Positions 42,764-50,600 of a stretch of DNA of 64,000 nt are shown here, in pieces (positions within the stretch are counted from its first letter, which is position 1; the number at the start of each line of letters is the position of its first letter). The notes under the pieces are model-generated. The model ran no database searches. It saw nothing but the letters and a program-made list of their open reading frames with translations, and had not been told where the DNA came from. The position numbers and the translations under genes were made by a program. Source of the stretch: Halorubrum salinarum (lineage in GTDB: Archaea; Halobacteriota; Halobacteria; Halobacteriales; Haloferacaceae); the NCBI RefSeq assembly GCF_013267195.1, contig NZ_CP053941.1:2852001-2916000 (forward strand). The letters are read 5' to 3'.

Positions 42764-43129
42764 GTGGCCCGTTCCCGCGACCGCTCCCGCCGCCGCCCCG
42801 CCTACCGGCGGCGTCCGAACGAGTTCTACTGGCTGTGGATCGCGGCGACCGCGACGTACGGTGTCGGCGACATCGTCTCCACCGTCGCCTTCCTCCGATA
42901 CGTGCCGACGATCGAGGAGGCGAACCCCGTGGTGCGGTTCGCGCTGGAGTCGTTCGGGCTCTCGGGGCTCGTCGCGCTGAAGATCGCCGTCTACCTCGTG
43001 ATGCTCTGGATCAGCGTCGAGGGGGCGCGAGACGGAGACGGCCTGCTGTACTACTTCCCACCGATACTGCTCACGGCGACCGGGACGTACCTCACCGCGA
43101 GCAACCTGCGGCTGCTGTGGCTCGCGTGA
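42764..43129 (+). CDS. Small DUF5658-like membrane protein
   Basis: A 121-residue protein. An Arg-rich cytoplasmic N-terminus (RSRDRSRRRPAYRRRPNE) is followed by about three helices with the pattern FYWLWIAATATYGVGDIVSTVAFLRYVP and EANPVVRFAL, which resembles the DUF5658 group of small archaeal and bacterial membrane proteins. GTG 42764 is the best start because the upstream sequence lacks coding character. Function unknown. Confidence 0.7.
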   Translation: MARSRDRSRRRPAYRRRPNEFYWLWIAATATYGVGDIVSTVAFLRYVPTIEEANPVVRFALESFGLSGLVALKIAVYLVMLWISVEGARDGDGLLYYFPPILLTATGTYLTASNLRLLWLA

Positions 43130-43214
43130 GCCGGGGCGCGCCGTCCCGCCGACTCCCAGCGCCGGCTATCGCCCCGACCGACACCGACTTTCCCGCGCGG
43201 CGCCGATCGGACCC

Positions 43215-44192
43215 ATGCTCTCTGACACCCCCGGGCTCCACCACGTCACGGGGATCGTCGGCGAGGCCGAGGCGCACGCCGCCTTCTACGGCGGGACGCT
43301 CGGCCTCCGCCTGCTCCGCCGGACGGTGAACTACGAGGACTTCCTCCAGTACCACCTCTACTTCGGCGACGCGACGGGCTCGCCGGGCTCCGTGTTCACC
43401 GTCTTCCCGGACCCGAACGCCGACCCCGGGCGAACCGGGAAGCCCGGCTACGAGGCCGTCGCCTTCGCGGTGCCGCCGGACTCGCTCGGCTACTGGCGGG
43501 ACCGGCTCTCCGACCGCGGCGTCGAGGCGGACCCGCTCGACGCCGACGCGCGCCTCGGCGACCGCGGGCTCGCGCTCGCGGACCCCTCCGGGACGCGGGT
43601 CGAACTGGTCGAAACGCCCGGGCCTGACGCCGACCCGTGGACCGAGGGCCCGGTCCCCGCCGCGCACGCGATCCGCGGGCTCCACGGCGTGACCGCGCTG
43701 CCCGCCGACCCGTACGGCACGGCGAGCGTGCTGGAGACGCTCGGCTTCGAGTACGAGGCCGAGTCCGGGGACCGCGTTCGGTACCGCGCGCCGGGGGACC
43801 GCGCGGCGGTCGTCGACCTCCTCGACCGCGACGCCGCGTACCTCCGGGAGGGGCCGGGGACGCTCCACCACGCCGCGGTGCGCGTCGCGGACCGCGAGAC
43901 GCTGCTGGAGTGGCACGAGCTGTTCCGCGAGCGGGGCTACGACGTGTCGCGCGTGAAGGACCGCCACTTCTTCCACTCGCTGTACGTCCGCGGCCCCGGC
44001 GGGCTCCTCGTCGAGCTCGCGACCGAGGCGCCGACCGCGGAGGGCCCGCCGGGCCCGGGGCTCGCCGACCCGGCGGCGACGGGGCACGCGACGGAGCTCT
44101 ACCTCCCCCCGCGGTTCGCGGAGGACCGCGAGCTGATCGAGTCGCAGCTGCCGCGGTTCGACGGCCCCGAGTCGGGGTCCGCGGAGGAATGA
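43215..44192 (+). CDS. Ring-cleaving dioxygenase, MhqO-like (two VOC domains)
   Basis: A 325-residue protein of two VOC domains, matching the MhqO/hydroquinone-specific ring-cleavage dioxygenase family. Domain 1 starts GLHHVTGIVGEAEAHAAFYGGTLGL and domain 2 at about 155 (IRGLHGVTAL). GTLHHAAVRV and GLLVELATE carry the domain 2 metal ligands. In Bacillus the orthologue is induced by 2-methylhydroquinone and catechol through MhqR (established). Its stop overlaps the start of a carboxylesterase gene (ATGA), the same partner as MhqD, so the pair looks like a quinone-detoxification operon. Confidence 0.87.
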   Translation: MLSDTPGLHHVTGIVGEAEAHAAFYGGTLGLRLLRRTVNYEDFLQYHLYFGDATGSPGSVFTVFPDPNADPGRTGKPGYEAVAFAVPPDSLGYWRDRLSDRGVEADPLDADARLGDRGLALADPSGTRVELVETPGPDADPWTEGPVPAAHAIRGLHGVTALPADPYGTASVLETLGFEYEAESGDRVRYRAPGDRAAVVDLLDRDAAYLREGPGTLHHAAVRVADRETLLEWHELFRERGYDVSRVKDRHFFHSLYVRGPGGLLVELATEAPTAEGPPGPGLADPAATGHATELYLPPRFAEDRELIESQLPRFDGPESGSAEE

Positions 44193-44929
44193 GCCGGCGG
44201 ATCCGCGGCGTCGACGGGCCGCACGCGGAGGCGACGCTCGTGACCGGCGGCGCCCCCGTCGCGGCGGCCGAGGTCGCGGTCGTGCTGGTCCACGGCCGCG
44301 GCGGCACCGCCGAGGGGCTCGTCAGGCTCGCGGACGAGTTCTACCGCTCGGGCGCGACCCTCCTCGCGCCCGGCGCGGTCCGGTCGACGTGGTTCCCGGC
44401 GCCGCACGAGGCGGCGCTGTCGGCCAACGAGCCCGCCCTGACCTCGGCGGTCGACTGCGTCGCGGCCGCGGTCGACGTCGCGCGCGACGCCGGCGTCCCG
44501 CCGGAGCGCGTCGTCCTCGTCGGGGTCTCGCAGGGCGGCGCGGTCGTCGCCGAGTTCCTGCGCCGCCGGCCCGACCGGTACGGGGGCGCGTTCGTCGTCT
44601 CGGCCGCCCTGCCGGGCGACGACCTCGATTCGCGGGCGCTCGACGCGGCCGAGGACACCGAAGGCGACGGCACCGGGGACGGCAACGCCGGAGACCGTGG
44701 CGCCGGGAGCGACGACGACGGGTCGCTCGCCGGGACCCCCGTCGCGCTCGACAGCAGCGAGGACGACCCGTACGTGCCCGCCGAGCGCGTCCGAGCGACC
44801 GCGCGCGTCTTCGAGCGGGCCGGCGCGGCGGTCGAGTGCCGGATCGACCCGAGCGACGGCCACGGGCTCTCGGACGCGACGATGGACCGGATCGGCGAGC
44901 GGATCGCGGGACTGCTCGACGAGGACTGA
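44189..44929 (+). CDS. Carboxylesterase/phospholipase-type hydrolase, MhqD-like
   Basis: A 246-residue alpha/beta hydrolase of the carboxylesterase type. The oxyanion motif HGRGGTAEG, nucleophile elbow GVSQGG, the acid in DSSEDDPYVP and the final GHGLS histidine make a complete triad. An Asp/Gly-rich insertion (about 160-185) lies before the acid. It is translationally coupled to the MhqO-like dioxygenase gene and is the counterpart of Bacillus MhqD. The natural ester is unknown. Confidence 0.86.
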   Translation: MSRRIRGVDGPHAEATLVTGGAPVAAAEVAVVLVHGRGGTAEGLVRLADEFYRSGATLLAPGAVRSTWFPAPHEAALSANEPALTSAVDCVAAAVDVARDAGVPPERVVLVGVSQGGAVVAEFLRRRPDRYGGAFVVSAALPGDDLDSRALDAAEDTEGDGTGDGNAGDRGAGSDDDGSLAGTPVALDSSEDDPYVPAERVRATARVFERAGAAVECRIDPSDGHGLSDATMDRIGERIAGLLDED

Positions 44930-44971
44930 GGCGTCGCCCCGTCGAGCGGCCCCGCGCGACCCGGTCGGTCC

Positions 44972-44983
44972 CGAACGTGTTCG
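44972..44983 (+). promoter_or_regulatory. GAACRYGTTC palindrome, copy 1 (before DUF2249-cupin gene)
   Basis: CGAACGTGTTCG, a perfect 12-bp palindrome, is centred 45 bp before the ATG at 45023. No good TATA box lies between, so an activator may be needed. It is the first of five copies between 44.9 and 54.7 kb. Confidence 0.7.
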
Positions 44984-45022
44984 CGCCGCCCGACATGCGG
45001 CTGCGGCGTCGACGGTCGAGCG

Positions 45023-45565
45023 ATGTCCGAACTCGACGTCAGAGAGATCCCGCCGAACGAGCGACACGACCGGATCCACGAGGCGTTCGCCGACCTGGAG
45101 CCGGGCGAGTCGCTCACGATCGTCAACGACCACGACCCGAAGCCGCTCTACTACGAGCTGTCGGCCGAGGTCCCCGCGTTCGACGACGAGGCGTACGCGG
45201 TCGAACGCGAGGGTCCCGAGCGCTTCGTCGCGGAACTGCCGAAGGCCGAGGGCGGAGCCGAGCCGGAGGCGGTCCGGATCGCCGACCTCGACGGCGAGCC
45301 CCACGCCCGGGCGTTCCCCGGCGCGGAGCCGAAGACCGTCCGGCTCTCGCTGGACGCCGGCGAGTCGGTGGCGGAGCACGACCACCCGGACCGGACGGTG
45401 CTGTTCCACGCGCTGACGGGCGCCTTCGACGTCGCGCTCGACGGGGAGCCCCACCGCGTCGAGGCCGGCGGGCTGCTCCGCTTCGAGGGCGATCGGACGG
45501 TGAAGCCGACCGCGCGCGAGGACGCCACCGCGCTGATCGTGCTGGCGCCGCGGGGGGAAGCGTAG
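45023..45565 (+). CDS. DUF2249 domain fused to a cupin domain
   Basis: A 180-residue protein. Residues 1-85 are a DUF2249 (TusA-like) domain: LDVREIPPNERHDRIHEAF, GESLTIVNDHDPKPLYYEL. Residues 95-178 are a cupin with EHDHPDRTVLFHALTGAFDVALDGE, giving His and Glu metal-ligand candidates. DUF2249 proteins recur beside nitrate, nitrite and nitric-oxide metabolism genes in haloarchaea and bacteria, which fits the nos genes downstream. The fusion with a metal-binding cupin suggests a sensor or metal/NO-handling role (inference). A palindrome 45 bp upstream links it to the nos regulon. Confidence 0.84.
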   Translation: MSELDVREIPPNERHDRIHEAFADLEPGESLTIVNDHDPKPLYYELSAEVPAFDDEAYAVEREGPERFVAELPKAEGGAEPEAVRIADLDGEPHARAFPGAEPKTVRLSLDAGESVAEHDHPDRTVLFHALTGAFDVALDGEPHRVEAGGLLRFEGDRTVKPTAREDATALIVLAPRGEA

Positions 45566-45616
45566 GCGACGCGCGACTTCGGCGGCCGACGGTCCCGGAG
45601 CGGACGGCGTTCGCTC

Positions 45617-45628
45617 CGAACATGTTCG
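45617..45628 (+). promoter_or_regulatory. GAACRYGTTC palindrome, copy 2 (before halocyanin gene)
   Basis: CGAACATGTTCG is a perfect palindrome centred 45 bp upstream of the TATA-like TTACAA at 45665-45670, the same centre-to-TATA distance as copy 3 at nosZ. Confidence 0.75.
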
Positions 45629-45664
45629 TCGGAATTCCCGCACGGCGAGTCGGCGCGCAGGGCG

Positions 45665-45670
45665 TTACAA
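45665..45670 (+). promoter_or_regulatory. TATA-like element of the halocyanin gene
   Basis: TTACAA is centred about 28 bp before the ATG at 45696, giving a leaderless or nearly leaderless transcript. Confidence 0.5.
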
Positions 45671-45695
45671 CTACCGACCGCGAACGACGACCCAC

Positions 45696-46235
45696 ATGAC
45701 GGACGACACGACACTCGATCGGCGACGGTTCGTACAGGCGACGACCGCCGCGGGCGCGACGCTCCTCCTCGCCGGCTGTTCCGGCGGGGGCGACGGCGGC
45801 GACGGCTCCGGCGGCGACGGCTCCGACGGGAGCGACGGCTCGGACGGCGGCTCCGGCGACGGCGGAGACGGCGGCGACACCCAGTACCTCGGCGAGGAGC
45901 CGGACTACGGCGGCTGGATGGAAGGGGCGAACAACTACGAGCAGACCGTCGACGCCACCGGCCAAGACGAGGTCACGGTCTCGGTCGGCGCGGGGGACGG
46001 CCTCTCCTTCGGCCCGGCCGCCGTGGCGGTGAGCACCGGGACCACCGTCGTCTGGGAGTGGACCGGACAGGGCGGCGGCCACAACGTCGCCGCCGACTCG
46101 GGCGCGTTCGAGAGCGAGACGGTCACCGAGGAGGGCCACACCTTCGAGTACACCTTCGAGGAGACGGGGACGTTCACCTACGAGTGTACCCCCCACTCGT
46201 CGGTCGGCATGAAGGGCGCCGTCGTCGTTCGGTGA
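45696..46235 (+). CDS. Halocyanin (blue-copper lipoprotein)
   Basis: A 179-residue cupredoxin. The Tat motif DRRRFVQATT and lipobox LAGC with C28 show export and lipid anchoring on the outer face of the membrane. A Gly/Asp/Ser linker (about 30-60) follows, then a plastocyanin-like domain. All four type 1 copper ligands are visible: H129 (GGHNVAA), C164, H167 and M172 (CTPHSSVGM). Located between the DUF2249-cupin gene and nosZ, and carrying the same upstream palindrome, it is the likely electron donor to NosZ (inference from context; halocyanins are established mobile electron carriers). Confidence 0.93.
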   Translation: MTDDTTLDRRRFVQATTAAGATLLLAGCSGGGDGGDGSGGDGSDGSDGSDGGSGDGGDGGDTQYLGEEPDYGGWMEGANNYEQTVDATGQDEVTVSVGAGDGLSFGPAAVAVSTGTTVVWEWTGQGGGHNVAADSGAFESETVTEEGHTFEYTFEETGTFTYECTPHSSVGMKGAVVVR

Positions 46236-46286
46236 CGCCGCGACGCGGCTGAACCGCGCCCGGGACGCCGACGCGACGCGAACACC

Positions 46287-46292
46287 TTTTTT
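46287..46292 (+). terminator. T6 run after the halocyanin gene
   Basis: A T6 tract lies 52 nt after the halocyanin stop and before the nosZ regulatory site. It is the longest T-run in this stretch and a plausible archaeal terminator separating the halocyanin and nosZ transcripts. Confidence 0.45.
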
Positions 46293-46358
46293 CGAACCCG
46301 CGTTCCGAGCAGGGAACCGGCCGCGTTCTCACGTCCTCGGAACGCGGTCGGCGTTCTC

Positions 46359-46370
46359 CGAACGTGTTCG
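46359..46370 (+). promoter_or_regulatory. GAACRYGTTC palindrome, copy 3 (before nosZ)
   Basis: CGAACGTGTTCG, identical to copy 1, is centred 45 bp upstream of the nosZ TATA box (46406-46413). A looser CGAAC...GTTCCG half-match lies about 65 bp further upstream at 46293. Confidence 0.75.
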
Positions 46371-46405
46371 CGCGCTTCCAGCCGCACAGCAAGCCGCTCG
46401 ACGAC

Positions 46406-46413
46406 CTATATAC
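46406..46413 (+). promoter_or_regulatory. TATA box of the nosZ operon
   Basis: CTATATAC is the clearest TATA box in the nos region. Transcription would start near 46436, leaving a leader of about 30 nt before the ATG at 46468, unlike the leaderless genes elsewhere in the window. Confidence 0.65.
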
Positions 46414-46467
46414 CGAACGCCGCAACGTCCGCCTGTCGCGAGGGAATCGCCGCTCGCGGATCTACCC

Positions 46468-48387
46468 ATGTCGAACGACACACAGCGGTCCACGGACGCG
46501 GGGGAATCGAGCGACCAGACGACCGACTCGACGGACGGGTTCGACTCCATGCTCCCCGGCGTCCGTCGCCGCGACTTCATGAAGGCCGGCGCCGCTGCGG
46601 GGGGCCTCAGCGGGCTGGCGGGCTGTACCAGCATCCTGAGCGAGGACGACGTCCAGGGGACGGCCTCGGCGAGCGGGGTCGACAACTCCGTGCCGCCGGG
46701 CGAACACGACGAGTACTACGCGCTGCTCTCCGGCGGACAGGCCGGCGACGTCCGCGTCTACGGGCTCCCGTCCATGCGCGAGCTCATCCGGATCCCGGTG
46801 TTCAACCGGGACGCCTCGCGCGGCTACGGCTTCGACGACGAGAGCAAGCAGATGCTCGAAGACGCCGGCGGGTACACGTGGGGCGACACCCACCACCCGC
46901 GGATCAGTCAGACCGACGGCGACTACGACGGCCGGTTCGCGTACGTCAACGACAAGGCGAACGGGCGCATGGCCCGGATCGACCTGACGTACTTCGAGAC
47001 GGACGCCATCGTCAACATCCCGAACCAGCAGGGGACCCACGGGGCCTGCGCGCAGCTGCCCGACACCGACCTCATCTTCGGCGTCGGCGAGTTCCGGACG
47101 CCGGTCCCCAACGACGGGAGCGGGAACCTCGAAGACCCCGACTCCTACGGCTCCGTCCTCGCCGCGATCAACCCCGAGAACATGAACGTCGAGTGGGAGG
47201 TCCTCATCGACGGCAACATGGACAACGGGGACGGGAGCAAGGAGGGTCGGTACTTCTTCACGAGCGCCTACAACACCGAGGAGGCCGCGACCGAGTCCGG
47301 GATGACCCGGGCCGACCGCGACGACGTGAAGGCGTTCGACATCCCGCGGATCGAGGCCGCCGTCGAGGCCGGCAACTACGAGATGCTGAACGGGGTCCCG
47401 GTCGTCGACGGCCGGAAGGACAGCCCGCTCAACCAGGGCGACGAGCCCATCGTCCACTACATCCCGACGCCGAAGAGCCCGCACGGCGTGAGCGTCACTC
47501 CGGACAACGAGTACGTGATCGTCAGCGGGAAGCTCGACCCGACGGCGTCGGTGATCGACATCGACAAGATCGACGAGGTCGACGACCCGACCGACGCCAT
47601 CGTCGGCCAGCCGAAGCTCGGCCTCGGCCCGCTCCACACCGCCTACGACGGCCGCGGCCACGCGTACACGACGCTGTTCATCGACTCGCAGGTCGTCAAG
47701 TGGGACATCGAGGAGGCGGTCAACGCCGAGCCGCGCTCGGAGAGCCCCGTCATCGAGAAGATCGACGTCCACTACAACCCCGGCCACCTCATCGCCGCGG
47801 AGTCGTACACGGAGGACCCGGCGGGCGACTGGCTCGTCTCGCTGAACAAGCTCTCGAAGGACCGGTTCCTCCCGGTCGGCCCGCAGCACCCGGAGAACGA
47901 CCAGCTGATCTACATCGGCGACGACGAGAACGGGATGGAGCTGGTGAAGGACTCGCCGGCGCAGGCCGAGCCGCACGACGCGTCCATCTGCCACAAGTCG
48001 AAGATCAACCCGAAGGAGGTGTACGACCCCGAGGACCTCGAACTCAGCCACACCGCCGAGGGCGAGTCCACGATGGAGCGCGTCTCCGAGGACCGCGTGG
48101 AGATCGAGATGTACTCCACCCGGAACCACTACGGGTTCCAGGAGATGGTCGTCCAGGAGGGCGACGAGGTCGAGATGCAGGTGACGAACATCGAGACCAC
48201 GAGCGACATGCTCCACTCGGTGGCGATCCCCGACCACGACGTCCACATGCGGGTCGCGCCCCAGGAGACGCGCAAGGCGACGTTCACCGCCGACGAGCCC
48301 GGCGTCTACTGGATCTACTGCGCGCACTTCTGCAGCGCGCTGCACTTAGAGATGCGCTCGCGGCTCATCGTCAAACCGGAGGAGTAA
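46468..48387 (+). CDS. nosZ: Nitrous-oxide reductase NosZ
   Basis: A 639-residue multicopper enzyme reducing N2O to N2 on the outer face of the membrane. The Tat motif RRRDFMKA marks it as Tat-exported (clade I style), and a lipobox-like LAGC (C53) follows the signal. CuZ histidines are visible: H142/H143 (DTHHPR), H191, H339 (SPHG), H390, H435 or H440 and H503. The C-terminal CuA domain has H583, C618, C622, H626 and M629 (YCAHFCSALHLEM). The position that is Trp in the well-studied bacterial enzymes (CSWFC) is His620 here. Palindrome and TATA box lie upstream; a membrane protein gene follows after 4 nt, beginning the nos operon. Confidence 0.96.
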   Translation: MSNDTQRSTDAGESSDQTTDSTDGFDSMLPGVRRRDFMKAGAAAGGLSGLAGCTSILSEDDVQGTASASGVDNSVPPGEHDEYYALLSGGQAGDVRVYGLPSMRELIRIPVFNRDASRGYGFDDESKQMLEDAGGYTWGDTHHPRISQTDGDYDGRFAYVNDKANGRMARIDLTYFETDAIVNIPNQQGTHGACAQLPDTDLIFGVGEFRTPVPNDGSGNLEDPDSYGSVLAAINPENMNVEWEVLIDGNMDNGDGSKEGRYFFTSAYNTEEAATESGMTRADRDDVKAFDIPRIEAAVEAGNYEMLNGVPVVDGRKDSPLNQGDEPIVHYIPTPKSPHGVSVTPDNEYVIVSGKLDPTASVIDIDKIDEVDDPTDAIVGQPKLGLGPLHTAYDGRGHAYTTLFIDSQVVKWDIEEAVNAEPRSESPVIEKIDVHYNPGHLIAAESYTEDPAGDWLVSLNKLSKDRFLPVGPQHPENDQLIYIGDDENGMELVKDSPAQAEPHDASICHKSKINPKEVYDPEDLELSHTAEGESTMERVSEDRVEIEMYSTRNHYGFQEMVVQEGDEVEMQVTNIETTSDMLHSVAIPDHDVHMRVAPQETRKATFTADEPGVYWIYCAHFCSALHLEMRSRLIVKPEE

Positions 48388-48391
48388 CGCC

Positions 48392-49144
48392 ATGAGTTCG
48401 TCGCTCACGCGGCTGACCGAGATCCGACGCGCGCTCCCGCTGGCAGCGGCGGCGCTGCTCGTCGGCGCGCTGCTGGTCCCGGTGTGGAAGATCTCGCTGA
48501 CGGCGCCGCAGTACCCCGGTCAGGAGCTGCTCATCGAGCTGTACGCGTACCCGCGTCTGGGCGGCGACTTCGCCGAGGTACAGGGGCTCAACAAGTACGC
48601 CGGGTTCCACTACCCCGACCCGGTGTTCATCGACCCGAACTACGCCGTCAGCGAGGCCGCGATCGACGTGCCCGAGTGGCTGCTCGGGCCGGTCGTGTTC
48701 GTCTCCCTCGCGCTCACGGGAGCGTTCGTCGCGTTCGCGCCGACGGCCCGCAAGCTGAAGGCCGGGCTCACGGCCCAGCTCGTCGGGACGATCACCGTCT
48801 TCGTCGGGATGTTCGCGTTCATCCAGTACCGGCTCTACCAGGCCGGTCACTCGCTGGACCCGGACGCGCCGCTCCGGGGCATCGAGTCGTTCACGCCGCC
48901 CCTGCTGGGGCCGTACGAGGTGGCGAACATCTCCGGCTTCGCGTGGTTCGGCCCCGGCGGGTACATGACCGTCATCGCGGTCCTGCTGCTCGCCACCGCG
49001 TACCTCGCGCGCGACATCGAGGCGACCGTGGACGAGCTGCCGGCGCTCGCCCGGGCGCTCCCCGGAGAGGTCCGCGACCGCGTCGGTGGGGAAGCGGCCG
49101 CCGACCGAGACCGCGACGTCGACGGGGGCGACCATGTCGGGTGA
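48392..49144 (+). CDS. Nos-cluster membrane protein between nosZ and nosD
   Basis: A 250-residue protein with about four helices: one at 15-33, then a periplasmic-side domain rich in Tyr/Pro (PQYPGQELLIELYAYPRLGG, HYPDPVFIDPNYA), and three later helices (95-120, 128-150 and 190-215). I recognise it only as the kind of membrane protein found next to nosZ in archaeal and clade II nos clusters (sometimes called nosB-like); the name is not firm. It begins 4 nt after nosZ and overlaps nosD by 11 nt, so it is co-expressed. A role in electron delivery or NosZ maturation is inferred. Confidence 0.75.
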   Translation: MSSSLTRLTEIRRALPLAAAALLVGALLVPVWKISLTAPQYPGQELLIELYAYPRLGGDFAEVQGLNKYAGFHYPDPVFIDPNYAVSEAAIDVPEWLLGPVVFVSLALTGAFVAFAPTARKLKAGLTAQLVGTITVFVGMFAFIQYRLYQAGHSLDPDAPLRGIESFTPPLLGPYEVANISGFAWFGPGGYMTVIAVLLLATAYLARDIEATVDELPALARALPGEVRDRVGGEAAADRDRDVDGGDHVG

Positions 49145-50600
49145 CCGCCTCGAGGTCGGCTTCCTCGCGGCCGCCGTCGCGGTGGCGGCCGTCGCGCTCG
49201 CGCTCGGCGTCGCGCTCCCGGTCGCCGGCGCTGGCGGCCCCGCGGACGCGAGCGGCCCGGCAGTCCCGTCGAACGCCTCCGGCGCCCCCGGGCTCGACGT
49301 GGCCACGGACTTCGCCGCGACGGGCGTGACGGCGCCCGAGCGCGACGGGACCGCGACGGTCGACGGGGACTCGTTCGCGTCCGCGCAGGCCGCCGTCGAC
49401 GCCGCCGACCCCGGCGAGACGGTCGTCCTCGACGGCCGGTTCGACGAGCGCGTCAACGCGAGCGTCGACGGCCTGCGGCTCGTCGCGAGCGCGGACGGCG
49501 CCGTGATCGACGGCGGCGGCGAGGGGCGCGTGCTCACCCTGAGCGGCGAGAACGTCACCGTCTCCGGGGTGTGGGTCCGCGGCTCCGGCAGCGACCTCGG
49601 CACCGAGGACGCCGGCGTCTTCGTCGCGGGCGACCGCGCCCGGATCGAGTCGGTCCGGATCACCGACACGGCCTACGGGATCTGGGTCGACGGCGCCGAC
49701 GAGGCCGTCATCGAGGACGTGCGGATCGACGGCCGGGAGGACGTGTACCCGGTCACCGACCGCGGCAACGGGATCCACCTGTTCGAGACGCGCGGGACCG
49801 TCGTCCGCGACACCGAGATCACGCGCACCCGCGACGGGATCTACTTCTCGTGGGCGACGGACGTGCTCGCCGAGAACAACACGATCCGCCACACGCGGTA
49901 CGGCGTCCACTACATGTACTCGGACGACAACCGCCTCGTGGACAACGTCGCGGCCGACAACGGCGTCGGCTACGCGCTGATGGTGAGCGAGGGGCTGACC
50001 GTCCGGAACAACACGGCCCTGCGCAACGACGGCGGCAGCGGCCACGGGATACTGGCGAAGGACATCGAGGACTCGGCGATCGCCGGCAACCACCTCGTCG
50101 CGAACCGGAACGGCCTCTACCTCTACAACGCGCAGGGGAACCGGCTCGTCGACAACCTGATCTACCGCAACGGGATCGGGATCCACAGCGCCGCCGTGAG
50201 CAACAACGCGGTCGTCGCGGGCAACAGCTTCGTCCGCAACGGTCGGGCGGCCAAGACGGCGCGGAACTCGCTCGTCGCCTGGAACGGCACCGAGCGGGGC
50301 AACTACTGGTCGGGCGCGCAGACGGCCGACCGCGACGGCGACGGCGTCAGCGAGATCCGCCACCGCCCGATCGGGATCGTCGAGAACCTCGTGGACGAGA
50401 CGCCGCAGGCGGCCGTGTTCGCGAACAGCCCGGCGTTCGAGGCGGTGCGGCTGGCCGGGAGCTCCTTCCCGGTGATCGAGACGCCGGGGGTCATCGACCG
50501 CCGCCCCCTCGTCGAGCCGAACCACGACTGGCGCGCCTACGAGCCGACCGGCGAGGCCCGCGCCGTGAACCGAACCGCCGACACGGAGGACACACCATGA
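49134..50600 (+). CDS. nosD: Copper-site maturation protein NosD (parallel beta-helix)
   Basis: A 488-residue exported protein with an N-terminal signal-like hydrophobic stretch (about 8-34). It has a right-handed parallel beta-helix with many repeated strands (GIWVDGADEAVIEDVRIDG, RDGIYFSWATDVLAENNTI, NGLYLYNAQGNRLVDNLI). NosD is required with the NosFY ABC transporter for assembling the CuZ centre (established). The ending GNYWSGAQTADRDGDGVSEIRHRP is a typical NosD C-terminal element. ATG 49134 lies inside the previous gene; ATGA overlap with nosF at the end. Confidence 0.93.
   Translation: MSGDRLEVGFLAAAVAVAAVALALGVALPVAGAGGPADASGPAVPSNASGAPGLDVATDFAATGVTAPERDGTATVDGDSFASAQAAVDAADPGETVVLDGRFDERVNASVDGLRLVASADGAVIDGGGEGRVLTLSGENVTVSGVWVRGSGSDLGTEDAGVFVAGDRARIESVRITDTAYGIWVDGADEAVIEDVRIDGREDVYPVTDRGNGIHLFETRGTVVRDTEITRTRDGIYFSWATDVLAENNTIRHTRYGVHYMYSDDNRLVDNVAADNGVGYALMVSEGLTVRNNTALRNDGGSGHGILAKDIEDSAIAGNHLVANRNGLYLYNAQGNRLVDNLIYRNGIGIHSAAVSNNAVVAGNSFVRNGRAAKTARNSLVAWNGTERGNYWSGAQTADRDGDGVSEIRHRPIGIVENLVDETPQAAVFANSPAFEAVRLAGSSFPVIETPGVIDRRPLVEPNHDWRAYEPTGEARAVNRTADTEDTP

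Noticed and set aside
46293-46307. CGAACCCGCGTTCCG considered as a sixth regulatory palindrome
   Set aside because: The right half is imperfect and the spacer differs from the other copies; it lies just after a T-run and may be chance.
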